From Quisquiliibacterium transsilvanicum (GTDB lineage Bacteria > Pseudomonadota > Gammaproteobacteria > Burkholderiales > Burkholderiaceae_E), in NCBI RefSeq assembly GCF_014202215.1, contig NZ_JACHGB010000005.1:310001-374000 (forward strand): a DNA stretch of 64,000 nucleotides, read 5' to 3'. Under the pieces are notes generated by a model. It was not told the origin of the DNA and made no database searches. It saw only the letters and a program-made list of their open reading frames with translations. The translations under genes were made by a program, and so were the position numbers. Below are positions 27,177-35,728 of the stretch, one piece after another. Positions within the stretch are counted from its first letter, which is position 1. Each line of letters starts with the position of its first letter.

Positions 27177-28793
27177 ATGACCGCCTCCCCGATCGAAGCA
27201 GAGCTCGGGCGTGAGGTCGCGCTCAGGCGCACCTTCGCCATCATTTCCCACCCCGACGCGGGCAAGACCACGCTCACCGAGAAGCTGCTGCTGTTCGGCG
27301 GCGCGATCCAGCTCGCCGGCACGGTGAAGGCGCGCAAGAGCGCGCGCCACGCCACCTCCGACTGGATGGAGGTGGAGAAGCAGCGCGGCATCTCGGTGAC
27401 CAGCTCGGTGATGCAGTTCGACTACGCCGGCCACACGATCAACCTGCTGGACACCCCCGGCCACGAGGACTTCTCGGAGGACACCTACCGGGTGCTGACC
27501 GCGGTGGACGCCGCGGTGATGGTGATCGATGCGGCAAAGGGCGTGGAGGCGCAGACCATCAAGCTGCTCGAGGTCTGCCGGATGCGCAACACGCCGATCA
27601 TCACCTTCGTGAACAAGCTCGACCGCGAGGTGCAGGAGCCGCTGCTGCTGCTCGAGGAGATCGAGTCGGTGCTGAAGATCCAGTGCGCGCCGGTGACCTG
27701 GCCGATCGGCATGGGCAAGCGCTTCCGCGGCGTCTACCACCTGCTCGAGAACCGGCTGATGCGCTTCGCGGCCGGCCAGGAGCGGGTGGGCACCGACACC
27801 GAGCGCATCGAGGGCGTCGACAATCCCAGGCTGGACGCGCTGTTTCCGGACGAGACCGTTTCGCTGCGCGCCGACGTCGACCTGCTGCGCGGGGCGAGCG
27901 ACCCGTTCACGCTGGAGCAGTTCCACGCCGGCACGCAGACGCCGGTGTTCTTCGGATCCGGCATCAACAACTTCGGCGTGCAGGAGATCCTGCAGGCGCT
28001 GGTCGACTGGGCGCCGCCTCCGCAGCCGCGCGACGCCGGCGTTCGGATGGTGGAACCGGCCGAGCCGGCCTTCACCGGTTTCGTGTTCAAGATCCAGGCC
28101 AACATGGATCCTCGACACCGGGACCGCATCGCCTTCCTGCGCGTTTGCTCGGGACGATATTCACCGGGAATGAAGGTGCAGCACACGCGGCTCGGGCGCG
28201 AGATGAAGATCGCCAATGCGCTGACCTTCATGGCCAACGAGCGCGTGGCCAGCGAGGGCGCGGTGGCGGGCGACATCATCGGCATCCACAACCACGGCCA
28301 GCTGCACATCGGTGACACGCTGACCGAGGGCGAGGCGCTGAGCTACAAGGGCATCCCGTACTTCTCTGCGGAGCTGTTCCGGATGGCGCGCGCGCGCGAC
28401 CCGTTCAAGGCCAAGCAGCTGGCCAAGGGGCTGCAGGAGCTCGGCGAAGAGGGGGCGATCCAGGTCTTCGAGAGCGCCACTGGACAGACGCTGCTGGGCG
28501 CGGTGGGGCCGCTGCAGTTCGAGATCGTGGCGCACCGTCTGCAGACCGAGTACCAGGTGGATGCGGTCTACGACGCCGCCGACATCCATACGGCGCGCTG
28601 GGTCACCTTCCCCGACGACAACACGCGCAAACGCTTCGAGAAGGAGCAGGCGCTGCGGATGTCGCAGGACGTCGACGGGAACCCGGTGTTCCTGGCGAGC
28701 TCTTCGTACAACCTGATGGTGACGCGGGAGCGCTGGCCGGAGGTGGGCTTCCACGCCACGCGCGAGCACGGGCAGCGGCTGGCGCACGCCTGA
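27177..28793 (+). CDS. prfC: peptide chain release factor 3 (RF3)
   Basis: 538-residue translational GTPase that recycles RF1/RF2 from the ribosome after termination. The G domain has G1 SHPDAGKTT (24-32), the switch I/II region [15 protein letters not shown]3 [13 protein letters not shown] (from 92) and G4 NKLDRE (146-151). Domains II and III follow with the RF3-typical [14 protein letters not shown] insertion and the C-terminal [20 protein letters not shown]. Length and motifs match RF3 rather than EF-G. It stands alone, with convergent and divergent neighbours. Confidence 0.96.
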   Translation: MTASPIEAELGREVALRRTFAIISHPDAGKTTLTEKLLLFGGAIQLAGTVKARKSARHATSDWMEVEKQRGISVTSSVMQFDYAGHTINLLDTPGHEDFSEDTYRVLTAVDAAVMVIDAAKGVEAQTIKLLEVCRMRNTPIITFVNKLDREVQEPLLLLEEIESVLKIQCAPVTWPIGMGKRFRGVYHLLENRLMRFAAGQERVGTDTERIEGVDNPRLDALFPDETVSLRADVDLLRGASDPFTLEQFHAGTQTPVFFGSGINNFGVQEILQALVDWAPPPQPRDAGVRMVEPAEPAFTGFVFKIQANMDPRHRDRIAFLRVCSGRYSPGMKVQHTRLGREMKIANALTFMANERVASEGAVAGDIIGIHNHGQLHIGDTLTEGEALSYKGIPYFSAELFRMARARDPFKAKQLAKGLQELGEEGAIQVFESATGQTLLGAVGPLQFEIVAHRLQTEYQVDAVYDAADIHTARWVTFPDDNTRKRFEKEQALRMSQDVDGNPVFLASSSYNLMVTRERWPEVGFHATREHGQRLAHA

Positions 28794-28819
28794 GCGGCGC
28801 CGCGCCGACCGCCTCAGGC
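28788..28819. terminator. hairpin across the convergent stops of prfC and the acyl-CoA dehydrogenase
   Basis: GCCTGAG at 28788-28794 pairs with CTCAGGC at 28813-28819; the arms cover the end of prfC and the end of the opposite gene. No T-tract follows on either strand, so it is at best a bidirectional 3' hairpin. Confidence 0.35.
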
Positions 28820-29965
28820 AGGCACCGCCCGCCTGCCGGCGCGCGTGCGCGCGATGATGGTCTTCATGATCTGCGCGGTGCCGTCGCCGATCTGGAAGCC
28901 CAGCACGTCGCGCAGGCGCTGCTCCATCACGCCGCGGTCGTAGCCGCCGTGGCCGTGCAGCAGCAGGCACTGGTGGACGACGTCGTAGGCGAGCTTGGGC
29001 GCCCACCACTTGCACATCGCGGCCTCGGCGCTGTGCGGCGCGCCCTTGTCCTTCAGCCACAGCGCCTGCAGGCACAGCAGCCGTGCCGCCTCGACCTGCG
29101 TGTCCAGGTCGGCCAGCGGGTGCGAGACGCCCTGGAACGCGGACAGCGGCTGTCCGAAGGCCTGCCGCTCGGTCACCCACTTCCAGGTTTCCTCGAGCGC
29201 CACCCTGGCCACGGCCAGCACCTGCAGCCCGATCAGCGCCCGGGAGAAGTCGAAGCCCTGCATCACCTGGACGAAGCCCTTGTTCTCGTCGCCCAGGCGG
29301 TGGCTGGCGGGGACGCGAACGTTCTCGAAGAACAGCGAGCCGCGGCCGATCGCGCGCTGGCCGTGGCAGTCGAAGCGGCTGCGGGTGAGGCCGGGCACCT
29401 CGGCGGGCACCAGCAGCGCGGTGACCCCGTGCGCCCCGGACTCCGGGGTGCCGGTGCGACCGAACACGACCACCGCGTCGGCCTGGTCGGCGGCCGAGAT
29501 CGAGGTCTTTTCGCCGTTGATCACGTACTCGTCGCCGACGTGCTCGATGCGCAGCTGCAGGTTGGCCGCGTCCGAGCCGCCGCGCGGCTCGGTCAGCGCG
29601 ATCGCCAGCAGCGCCTCGCCCTTGGTGAGGCGGTCGAGCCAGGGCCTGGCCACGTCCGGGCGGCCGTGTTCCGACAGGATCTGGCCGTTCAGCGAGGCGA
29701 GCAGGTTGATGTAGGAGAGGCTGAGGTCCGCGCGGGCGATTTCCTCGTGGATCACGCCGGTTGCGAGGCAGCCCATGCCCTGGCCACCGAAGGCCTCCGG
29801 CAGCTCCGGGGCGATGAAGCCCATCGAGCCCATCTCGCGCATCAGGGTCCGGTCGAGCACGCGGGTGCGGTCGCGCTCCTGGAAGCCCGGCGCGATGCGC
29901 TCGGTGGCGAAGCGGCGCGCATGGTCGCCGAGCGCGACGAGGTCGTCGTCGAGATACGGATTCAT
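28814..29965 (-). CDS. aliB: acyl-CoA dehydrogenase, probably cyclohexanecarboxyl-CoA dehydrogenase (AliB-like)
   Basis: 383-residue FAD-dependent acyl-CoA dehydrogenase. The middle carries ALTEPRGGSDAANLQLRIEH and the FAD-side DEYVINGEKTSIS; the C-terminal helices hold LHGHGGYDRGVMEQRLRDVL. Where medium-chain dehydrogenases have the catalytic Glu (YEGTAQI), this protein has GDGTAQI with Asp361. Dehydrogenases acting on ring acyl-CoA esters have been reported to use an Asp base, so the change fits a ring substrate. Linkage to badI and badH, as in the cyclohexanecarboxylate pathway, gives the assignment AliB; the sequence alone would give only acyl-CoA dehydrogenase. A 10-bp GC hairpin separates it from badI. 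Confidence 0.75.
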   Translation of the reverse strand: MNPYLDDDLVALGDHARRFATERIAPGFQERDRTRVLDRTLMREMGSMGFIAPELPEAFGGQGMGCLATGVIHEEIARADLSLSYINLLASLNGQILSEHGRPDVARPWLDRLTKGEALLAIALTEPRGGSDAANLQLRIEHVGDEYVINGEKTSISAADQADAVVVFGRTGTPESGAHGVTALLVPAEVPGLTRSRFDCHGQRAIGRGSLFFENVRVPASHRLGDENKGFVQVMQGFDFSRALIGLQVLAVARVALEETWKWVTERQAFGQPLSAFQGVSHPLADLDTQVEAARLLCLQALWLKDKGAPHSAEAAMCKWWAPKLAYDVVHQCLLLHGHGGYDRGVMEQRLRDVLGFQIGDGTAQIMKTIIARTRAGRRAVPA

Positions 29966-29987
29966 CGATGTGTCTCCCCGATGGAAG

Positions 29988-30017
29988 CGGGCCCGGGGAC
30001 GGGTGCTCCCGGGCCCG
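29988..30017. other. perfect 10-bp intercistronic hairpin between badI and aliB
   Basis: CGGGCCCGGG at 29988-29997 and CCCGGGCCCG at 30008-30017 pair perfectly around a 10-nt loop. It sits in the 79-bp gap after badI and ahead of the aliB-like gene. With no T-tract it is more likely to set mRNA stability or the badI/aliB expression ratio than to terminate fully. Confidence 0.5.
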
Positions 30018-30044
30018 GGCGGATCGCGAACTTGGGCGCCGGGC

Positions 30045-30827
30045 CTACTTCGCGTACTTGCGGAACTCGGGCTTGCGCTTTTCCTTCAGGGCGTTGACGC
30101 CCTCGCGCGACTCGTCGGTGTCGTAGTAGAGCTTGAGCGCATACATGCCCATGCCGGCGATGCCCGCCTGGTGCGAGGTGTCCATGTTGAAGCTGCGCTT
30201 GGCGATGGCGATTGCGGTGGGGCTGCGCTCGCACAGCTCCTCGCCCCACTTCTGCACCTCGGCGTCGAGCTGGTCGTGCGGCACGCACACGTTGGCCAGC
30301 CCCATCGCAACCGCCTCCTGGCCGGTGTAGCGGCGGCACATGTACCAGATCTCGCGGGCCTTCTTCTCGCCGACCACGCGGGCGAGGAAGGCGGTGCCGT
30401 AGCCGGGATCGACCGAGCCCATTTTCGGGCCGACCTGGCCGAAGACGGCCTTCTCCGAGCAGATGGTGAGATCGCAGATGGTGGCCAGCACGTTGCCGCC
30501 GCCGATCGCAAAGCCCTGCACCCGGGCGATGACCGGCTTGGGAACGTCGCGGATCGCGGTGTGCAGCTCTTCCATCGGCAGCCCGATGGTGCCGCGGCCG
30601 TCGTAGTTGCCGTCGTGCGCGGACTGGTCGCCGCCGGTGCAGAAGGCGCGGTCGCCGGCGCCGGCCAGCACGATCGCGCCGACGCTGCGGTCGTAGCCAG
30701 CCTTGTTGAGTGCACGGATCAGCTCGTCGCAGGTCTGGCCGCGGAAGGCGTTCATCTTGTCAGGGCGGTTGATCGTGATCCAGGCCACGCCGTTGCGGAC
30801 CTCGTACAGGACGTCTTCGAAGTTCAT
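30045..30827 (-). CDS. badI: 2-ketocyclohexanecarboxyl-CoA hydrolase (BadI)
   Basis: 260 residues, the length of Rhodopseudomonas palustris BadI, which hydrolytically opens 2-ketocyclohexanecarboxyl-CoA to pimeloyl-CoA. The protein is a crotonase-superfamily member and I recognise near-identity to BadI throughout: NRPDKMNAFRGQTCDEL, DRAFCTGGDQSAHDGNYDGR, VFGQVGPKMGSVDPGYGTAF and AIAKRSFNMDTSHQAGIAGM. These closely match the related MenB-type hydrolases as well, but the ring-opening HDGNYDGRGTIGLPMEELHT stretch is BadI-like. AAGGAG precedes the ATG. It lies 26 bp after badH in one operon. Confidence 0.93.
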   Translation of the reverse strand: MNFEDVLYEVRNGVAWITINRPDKMNAFRGQTCDELIRALNKAGYDRSVGAIVLAGAGDRAFCTGGDQSAHDGNYDGRGTIGLPMEELHTAIRDVPKPVIARVQGFAIGGGNVLATICDLTICSEKAVFGQVGPKMGSVDPGYGTAFLARVVGEKKAREIWYMCRRYTGQEAVAMGLANVCVPHDQLDAEVQKWGEELCERSPTAIAIAKRSFNMDTSHQAGIAGMGMYALKLYYDTDESREGVNALKEKRKPEFRKYAK

Positions 30828-30853
30828 GTGGGTCTCCTTGGTGGTGGGGAGGT

Positions 30854-31621
30854 TCAGCCGTTCATCGTCAGGCCGCCGGACACGCTGAGCACCTGGCCGG
30901 TCACGAAGCCCGCGTCATCGCTGGCAAAGAAGAGGATGGCGCCGGGCAGGTCGTCCGGCTGGCCCAGGCGGCCGAGCGGGATCGCGCGCGCGAAGGCGTC
31001 GCGCAGCTTCTCCGGGTTGGCCGCCGCGTCGGTGACGGTGGCCAGCAGCGCGGTGTCGGTGGGTCCGGGGCACACCACGTTGATGGTGATGCCGTGGCGC
31101 GCGTGCTCGCGCGCCAGCGTCTTGGAGAAGGACACCAGGCCGCCCTTGCAGGCCGCGTAGACCGCCTCGCCGGAGGAGCCGACCCGGGCTGCGTCGGAGG
31201 CGATGTTGACGATGCGGCCGCGGCCGCGGCTCGCCATGCCGGGCAGCACCGCATGGTGCATGTGCAGCGCGCCGACCAGATTGACCGCGATCAGGCGGTC
31301 CCATTGCGCGGGTTCGGTCTTGACGAAGGGCTTGAACACGTCCCAGCCCGCGTTGTTCACCAGCACGTCGAGCGGGCCAAGCTTCGCCTCGATCGCCGCG
31401 ATCGCGGCGTCGACGCTCGCGCGGTCGGTGATGTCGCAGCCGATGGCCTGCGCGACACCGCCGTCGGCGCGGATGCCCGCTGCGACCTTCTCGGCTGCCG
31501 CCAGGTCGAGGTCCAGGACGGCGACGCGCGCGCCTTCCTTGCCGAAGCGGCGGCAGGTGGCCCCGCCGATGCCGCCGCCGCCGCCGGTGATTGCCACTGT
31601 CCTGCCGGTGAATCGCTGCAT
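30854..31621 (-). CDS. badH: 2-hydroxycyclohexanecarboxyl-CoA dehydrogenase (BadH, SDR family)
   Basis: 255-residue short-chain dehydrogenase, the length of BadH. The NAD-binding motif TGGGGGIG is at 12-19, Asp37 follows the second beta strand (AVLDLDL), the NNAG motif is at 89-92, and the catalytic Ser142, Tyr155 and Lys159 are in place (IASDAARVGS; YAACKGG). BadH oxidises 2-hydroxycyclohexanecarboxyl-CoA with NAD to the ketone that BadI opens. SDRs look alike, so the assignment leans on the neighbours badI and badR. It is the first gene of the operon, 134 bp from badR, with a promoter and operator candidate between. Confidence 0.85.
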   Translation of the reverse strand: MQRFTGRTVAITGGGGGIGGATCRRFGKEGARVAVLDLDLAAAEKVAAGIRADGGVAQAIGCDITDRASVDAAIAAIEAKLGPLDVLVNNAGWDVFKPFVKTEPAQWDRLIAVNLVGALHMHHAVLPGMASRGRGRIVNIASDAARVGSSGEAVYAACKGGLVSFSKTLAREHARHGITINVVCPGPTDTALLATVTDAAANPEKLRDAFARAIPLGRLGQPDDLPGAILFFASDDAGFVTGQVLSVSGGLTMNG

Positions 31622-31690
31622 CCTCGGTCTCCCGCTCCGTGGGTTGGAGGCACGATGGACGCCGGTCTTGGCGTGCCTCAAAATAGGAAG

Positions 31691-31702
31691 TATGTTTACA
31701 TA
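31691..31702. promoter_or_regulatory. candidate BadR operator in the badH-badR gap
   Basis: TATGTTTACATA is a perfect inverted repeat (TATGT/ACATA around TT). It lies against the -10 hexamer of the badH promoter candidate, where a bound repressor would block transcription. A second palindrome, TTCATATGAA at 31751-31760, covers the badR start codon and could serve autoregulation. Confidence 0.55.
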
Positions 31703-31730
31703 GCCTACCCGTGACCTGCGGTGGGTGCAA
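31702..31730 (-). promoter_or_regulatory. sigma-70-type promoter for badH-badI-aliB
   Basis: On the minus strand TTGCAC (31725-31730) and TAGGCT (31702-31707) are separated by exactly 17 bp. The -10 hexamer touches the TATGTTTACATA palindrome, so the promoter is placed for repression by a MarR-type protein. Confidence 0.55.
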
Positions 31731-31755
31731 GTGCCTTGAAGAGCCCGGAGTTCAT

Positions 31756-32298
31756 ATGAAAAAGCAGCCAGTGAATGAATATCCCTTGAAGATCGAGCTC
31801 GCCAACCGGCTGTTCTTCCGTCTCTACCAGTGTGCAAATATGCTGCATAAAACCGGCACGCGCGCGGTGGAGGCGGAGGGCCTCACGACTCAGCAGTGGG
31901 CGGTGCTGGGCGCGCTGTCGCGGGAGAAGGCGAAGGCGGGGATGAGCATCGGCGACCTCGCGCGCTACCTGATGGTCACGCGGCAGGGCCTGTCGGGCCT
32001 GCTGGGCCGTATGGAGCGCGACGGTCACGTGGCCGTGCGGATGGACGGCCGGGACCGGCGGTCGCGCATCGTGACGATCACGCCGTCGGGCCGCCGCGTC
32101 TGGGAGGTTCTGGCGCAGCCGAAGATCCGCGCGTACTACGGAGAGGCGCTGTCCGACTTCTCCATCGACGACATGACACACACGCTGCATTACCTGCTGA
32201 AGATGCTGGGCAACATGCAGCGCATCGACGCCGAGCAGCTCGGGCTCGAGGGCGAGCCGGAGGCGCAGCTTGGACCGGCCGGCGCACGGCCCGCCTGA
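31756..32298 (+). CDS. badR: MarR-family regulator BadR-like
   Basis: 180-residue MarR-family winged-helix protein. The core reads GLTTQQWAVLGALSREKA, then SIGDLARYLMVTRQGLSGLL (recognition helix) and the wing MDGRDRRSRIVTITPSGRRV. Flanking helices for dimerisation are longer than in most MarR proteins, as in BadR. In R. palustris BadR represses the cyclohexanecarboxylate genes and is released by a CoA-ester inducer. Divergence from badH here supports the same role. ATG at 31756 gives MKKQPVNEYPLKIELANRLF. A C-terminal Gly/Pro/Ala tail of some 20 residues is probably disordered. Confidence 0.85.
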   Translation: MKKQPVNEYPLKIELANRLFFRLYQCANMLHKTGTRAVEAEGLTTQQWAVLGALSREKAKAGMSIGDLARYLMVTRQGLSGLLGRMERDGHVAVRMDGRDRRSRIVTITPSGRRVWEVLAQPKIRAYYGEALSDFSIDDMTHTLHYLLKMLGNMQRIDAEQLGLEGEPEAQLGPAGARPA

Positions 32299-32350
32299 CC
32301 CGCTCCCCGGCCTGCGCACGGGCCCGGCCCGGACCCGAGATGAGCACCGC

Positions 32351-32398
32351 GCTGAGGCCCGCGCTGAGGCCCGTGCTCAGGCCCGTGCTCAGGCCCGC
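32351..32398. repeat. four tandem 12-bp repeats at the end of the AidB-like gene
   Basis: Units GCTGAGGCCCGC, GCTGAGGCCCGT, GCTCAGGCCCGT and GCTCAGGCCCGC run head to tail and overlap the last codons and stop of the gene at 32389-34068. The unit has probably spread from the gene's 3' end by slippage. No function is evident. Confidence 0.75.
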
Positions 32399-34068
32399 GG
32401 CGTGGCGCGCTCGATGATCCTCGCGCAGTCGACGCCGCGCGGCAGCGTGCCGTAGTTGTGGTGGCCCTGCGCGTCGAGGCGCGACGCGCAGAAGGCATCC
32501 GCGACGAAGGCGGGGGCGTGCTGCACCAGTAGCGCGGCCTGGATCGCCAGCGCCATGCGGTCGACGACGTCGCGGGCGCGGTATTCGAGGTCGGCCAGGT
32601 CCGCGAATTCCTGCTGCAGCGCTGCCACGTGGCGGTCGAGCGCGGCGTTGCCTCCCTTCGCCTTGCCCACCTCCCGGAAGAAGGCCGTGACCACCGGGGG
32701 CGTCTTCTGCATCGCGCGCAGCACGTCCAGGCACTGGACGTTGCCGCTGCCTTCCCAGATCGCGTTGACCGGAGATTCGCGGAACAGCCGCGGGAAAGGG
32801 CTGTCCTCCATCACGCCGCTGCCGCCGATGCACTCCATCGACTCGTAGGCGTGGTTGGGGGTGCGCTTGCAGATCCAGTACTTCCCCACCGCGGTGACGA
32901 GGCGCACCAGCAGGTCCTCGTGCTCGTCGTCGCGATGGTCCATCGCGCGGGCAATGCGCATCGTGAGCGCGAGCGAGCCCTCGTTCTCCAGGACCAGGTC
33001 AGCGAGCACGTTCTGCATCAGCGGCTGCTGGTTGAGCACGCTGCCGAAGGCGGATCGGATCGAGCAGTGGTGGAGCGCCTGCGACACCGCTGCGCGCTGG
33101 CCGGCGCTCGAGCCCACCATGCAGTCGAAGCGGGTCATCGCCACCATCTCGATGATGGTCCGCACGCCGCGGCCCTCGTCGCCCACCATCCAGGCCAGCG
33201 CGCCGCGCAGCTCGGTTTCGCTGGAGGCGTTGGAGACGTTGCCCATCTTGCGCTTCAGGCGCAGCACCTGCAGCGGGTTCTTGGTGCCGTCGGGGCGCCA
33301 GCGCGGCAGCAGGAAGCAGGACAGCCCGCCCGCCGTCTGCGCCAGCACCAGGAAGGCGTCGCACATCGGCGCCGACACGAAGTACTTGTGGCCGACCAGC
33401 TCATAGGCCTGCCCCGGGCCCTCGGCCCCTGTCGGGTAGGCGCGCGTGGTGTTGGCGCGCACGTCGGAGCCGCCCTGCTTCTCGGTCATCGCCATGCCGA
33501 TGGTCAGGCCCTGCTTCTGCGCATCCGGCACGTTGCGCGGATCGTAGATGCGGGCGGTGATCTTCGGCTCCCAGAGGCTGGCCAGCTCAGGCGTCGCGCG
33601 CAGCGCCGGCACCGCGGCGAAGGTCATCGTGATCGGGCAGCCGTGACCGGCCTCGACCTGGGTGTGCAGATATTCGTGCGCGGCGCGGGCGACGTGCGCA
33701 CCGGGCTTCGGGTCGGCCCACGGCGATGAATGGATGCCGTGTTCGATCGAGGTCTTCATGAGCGTGTGATACGCGGGATGGAAGCGGACCAGGTCGACGC
33801 GGTTTCCGAAGCGGTCGTGGGTGTCGAGCTCCGGCGGATTGCGGTTGGCGAGCACGCCCTGCTCGATGTATTCGGCCGAGCCGGTGAGCTTGCCGAAGGC
33901 AGCGAGCGCTTCCTGCGCCCAGTCGGCGCCTTCGCGCGTGACGGCCTCCTGAAGGGCCTGGTCCTGCAGGTAGGCGTTGTAGTCGACCAGCTCGCTCGAC
34001 ACGTTGATCACTTCATGGGTGTCGGCGAGGAACAGGGCGTCCTTGGGCAGGCGTTCTGGGGCGTTCAT
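32389..34068 (-). CDS. acyl-CoA dehydrogenase family protein (AidB-like)
   Basis: 559 residues, long for an acyl-CoA dehydrogenase but normal for the AidB branch. The N-terminal 180 residues include the AidB-like QEALAAFGKLTGSAEYIEQG; the flavin-binding middle has GMAMTEKQGGSDVRANTT; the C-terminal part has CIGGSGVMEDSPFPRLFRES and NAIWEGSGNVQ, where the Glu occupies the catalytic-base position. AidB of E. coli binds DNA and is linked to alkylation resistance, but relatives in catabolic clusters are likely true dehydrogenases. The ATG overlaps the PaaX-like gene's stop (ATGA), so the two are co-expressed. It is convergent with badR. Confidence 0.85.
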   Translation of the reverse strand: MNAPERLPKDALFLADTHEVINVSSELVDYNAYLQDQALQEAVTREGADWAQEALAAFGKLTGSAEYIEQGVLANRNPPELDTHDRFGNRVDLVRFHPAYHTLMKTSIEHGIHSSPWADPKPGAHVARAAHEYLHTQVEAGHGCPITMTFAAVPALRATPELASLWEPKITARIYDPRNVPDAQKQGLTIGMAMTEKQGGSDVRANTTRAYPTGAEGPGQAYELVGHKYFVSAPMCDAFLVLAQTAGGLSCFLLPRWRPDGTKNPLQVLRLKRKMGNVSNASSETELRGALAWMVGDEGRGVRTIIEMVAMTRFDCMVGSSAGQRAAVSQALHHCSIRSAFGSVLNQQPLMQNVLADLVLENEGSLALTMRIARAMDHRDDEHEDLLVRLVTAVGKYWICKRTPNHAYESMECIGGSGVMEDSPFPRLFRESPVNAIWEGSGNVQCLDVLRAMQKTPPVVTAFFREVGKAKGGNAALDRHVAALQQEFADLADLEYRARDVVDRMALAIQAALLVQHAPAFVADAFCASRLDAQGHHNYGTLPRGVDCARIIERATPRA

Positions 34069-34853
34069 GGCGTGGGCTCCTCTCGGAATCGTTTCCAGAT
34101 GGACTGGCCGGCGGCGTCGAAGCGCACGACGGCGTCGATGAAACGGTGGCGCGCGTCGGCGTCCACCAGCGGTGAGGGCAGCAGGGGGTCGAACACCAGC
34201 TGGCGGATGGCGTCGTTGCCCAGCAGGAAGGACTCCCGCGCCGCGACCTCGGGTTCGAGCGCGTCTGCGCGGGCGAGCCAGTCTTCCAGTCGTCGGCGGG
34301 CTTCGCGGTAGCCGCGGTCCAGCGCGGCGCCGTCCCAGAGCGCGCGCGCGCGCAGCTCCCGCGCGTCGTCGAGGCCGCGCGCCACGAACACTGCCGTGGC
34401 GGGCTCGAGGCCGAGCTTGAACAGGCGTTCACGCGCCGCGGCGACGCCGCCCGCCAGGTTGTCGGGACGCAGGTGCAGGCCGCGGTCCAGCTCGCGCATG
34501 CCGAGCAGGCCGAGCGCGCGGTCGCGCATCCGCAGCGCGGCGCGATCGCTGCGGCCCAGCGGGCCGGCATGCACCGCGATCCAGCCGCCGTTCCATCCGC
34601 TCAGGCGCGCCTCGGCCCCCCGCCAGGTGGCAAGGTCCGCGGCGAGCTGCGCGGCATTCGGACCCAGCCGGTAGGCGCCGCGCCCGGCGGCCTCGACGAG
34701 CCCGGAGGCCGCCAGCCGCACCAGCGCCACCCGCACGCTGTTCTCGCGGATGCCGAACAGCGCGCAGGAGGCCACGGCCGAGCGGGCCGAGAGCGGCTCG
34801 CTGCCGGCGCCCAGCAGGAGGTTCAGGATGAGATTGCGCGGATTGGGGGCCAT
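34065..34853 (-). CDS. PaaX-family transcriptional regulator
   Basis: 262 residues. An N-terminal winged helix (ALFGIRENSVRVALVRLAAS, GLVEAAGRGAYRLG) is followed by a PaaX-like central domain (SGWNGGWIAVHAGPLGRSDR) and a C-terminal helical domain ending with the family segment QLVFDPLLPSPLVDADARHR. PaaX represses phenylacetate catabolism and is released by phenylacetyl-CoA, so this protein probably senses an acyl-CoA. Its stop overlaps the start of the AidB-like dehydrogenase, which is its most likely target together with itself. A promoter candidate is present upstream. Confidence 0.8.
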   Translation of the reverse strand: MAPNPRNLILNLLLGAGSEPLSARSAVASCALFGIRENSVRVALVRLAASGLVEAAGRGAYRLGPNAAQLAADLATWRGAEARLSGWNGGWIAVHAGPLGRSDRAALRMRDRALGLLGMRELDRGLHLRPDNLAGGVAAARERLFKLGLEPATAVFVARGLDDARELRARALWDGAALDRGYREARRRLEDWLARADALEPEVAARESFLLGNDAIRQLVFDPLLPSPLVDADARHRFIDAVVRFDAAGQSIWKRFREEPTP

Positions 34854-34863
34854 CGGACCGTGG

Positions 34864-34892
34864 ACGTTACAAGTTGGTGCTTTGCAAGTCAA
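34864..34892 (-). promoter_or_regulatory. promoter candidate for the PaaX-like gene
   Basis: On the minus strand TTGACT (34887-34892) and TAACGT (34864-34869) are 17 bp apart, immediately before the ATG at 34853. The arms TTACA (34867-34871) and TGTAA (34897-34901) surround it as a possible regulator site. The short leader would give a nearly leaderless mRNA. Confidence 0.45.
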
Positions 34893-34990
34893 CGTATGTA
34901 ATGTTGGACGCAGGCCTTGCGCACCCTCCGCGCGGTGCCGCTGTCCCGTCGGCCGCGCCTTCGGCTGCCCGGTCCGCTGAGGCGTCTCGC

Positions 34991-35569
34991 TCAGGGCCTT
35001 GTCGGCCAGAGATCGTCGGACGACAGCGTCAGCGCGGGCAGCGCAGCCGGCGACACGCGGAAGGGTGCGTCGTACTTTTCGACCGAGGCCCAGCTGCCGC
35101 CGGGCGTGGGCCCGCGATGCACGTGCAGGCGCCGGCCGGGGAGGTCGACGACCCAGTACTCGTTGATGCCGTTGGCCGCGTAGACGCGGGCCTTGGTGAT
35201 GCGGTCGAAGCGCAGCGTGGCGTCGCCAAGCTCGATTGCCAGGAGGACGTCGCCGGCGCCGGGGTGGGCGGCCTCGTAGAAGTCTGCGCAGGGGCGCAGC
35301 AGCAGGAAGTCGGGTTGCGGCATCGACCACGGCGGCAGCAGCACCGGGTTGCCCACCGAGACGATGGCCGCGTCACCGGCCAGGCGGACCAGCAGGCGAG
35401 TGAGCCGGTTGGAGACCGAGCTGTGGCGGGTGCCGATCGGCGGCATGTCGAACAGGTCTCCTTCGATCAGCTCGATGCGGGCGTCCTCGGCGAAGATGCC
35501 GGCCTCGCCCATGCGAACGAAATCGTCGATGGTGAGCTTGTGGCGGCTGGGCTCGACGACTGCGTTCAT
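34991..35569 (-). CDS. Uma2-family restriction-endonuclease-fold protein
   Basis: 192 residues of the Uma2 (DUF820) family, a PD-(D/E)XK nuclease-like fold that is common in cyanobacteria and actinobacteria and scattered in other phyla. Typical segments are TIDDFVRMGEAGIF, RIELIEGDLFDMPPIGTRHS, WSMPQPDFLLLRP and LLAIELGDATLRFDRITKAR. The family pattern ends KARVYAANGINEYWVVDLPG. Active-site candidates are Asp in QPDFLL, Glu in AIELG and Lys in TKARVY. Whether it is an active nuclease, and its biological role, are unknown for the family. No toxin-antitoxin partner is seen. Confidence 0.75.
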   Translation of the reverse strand: MNAVVEPSRHKLTIDDFVRMGEAGIFAEDARIELIEGDLFDMPPIGTRHSSVSNRLTRLLVRLAGDAAIVSVGNPVLLPPWSMPQPDFLLLRPCADFYEAAHPGAGDVLLAIELGDATLRFDRITKARVYAANGINEYWVVDLPGRRLHVHRGPTPGGSWASVEKYDAPFRVSPAALPALTLSSDDLWPTRP

Positions 35570-35728
35570 CGGGGGCTCCGGGCGACGACTGGAAGAGACT
35601 GCGCCAGTCTAGCGCGCGGCGCCATCGGCCAGAAGGCCGCCGCGTCCCGACGCCATTGCCCGAAGACCGCCTCGTCCCGGTGTCATCGTCCGGCAGGCCG
35701 CTTCCTGCCGGCGGCGTACCATCGCCGC

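Noticed and set aside
34874-35728. Upstream extension of the ATP-grasp frame
   Set aside because: It runs antisense through the Uma2 gene and shows no family sequence.
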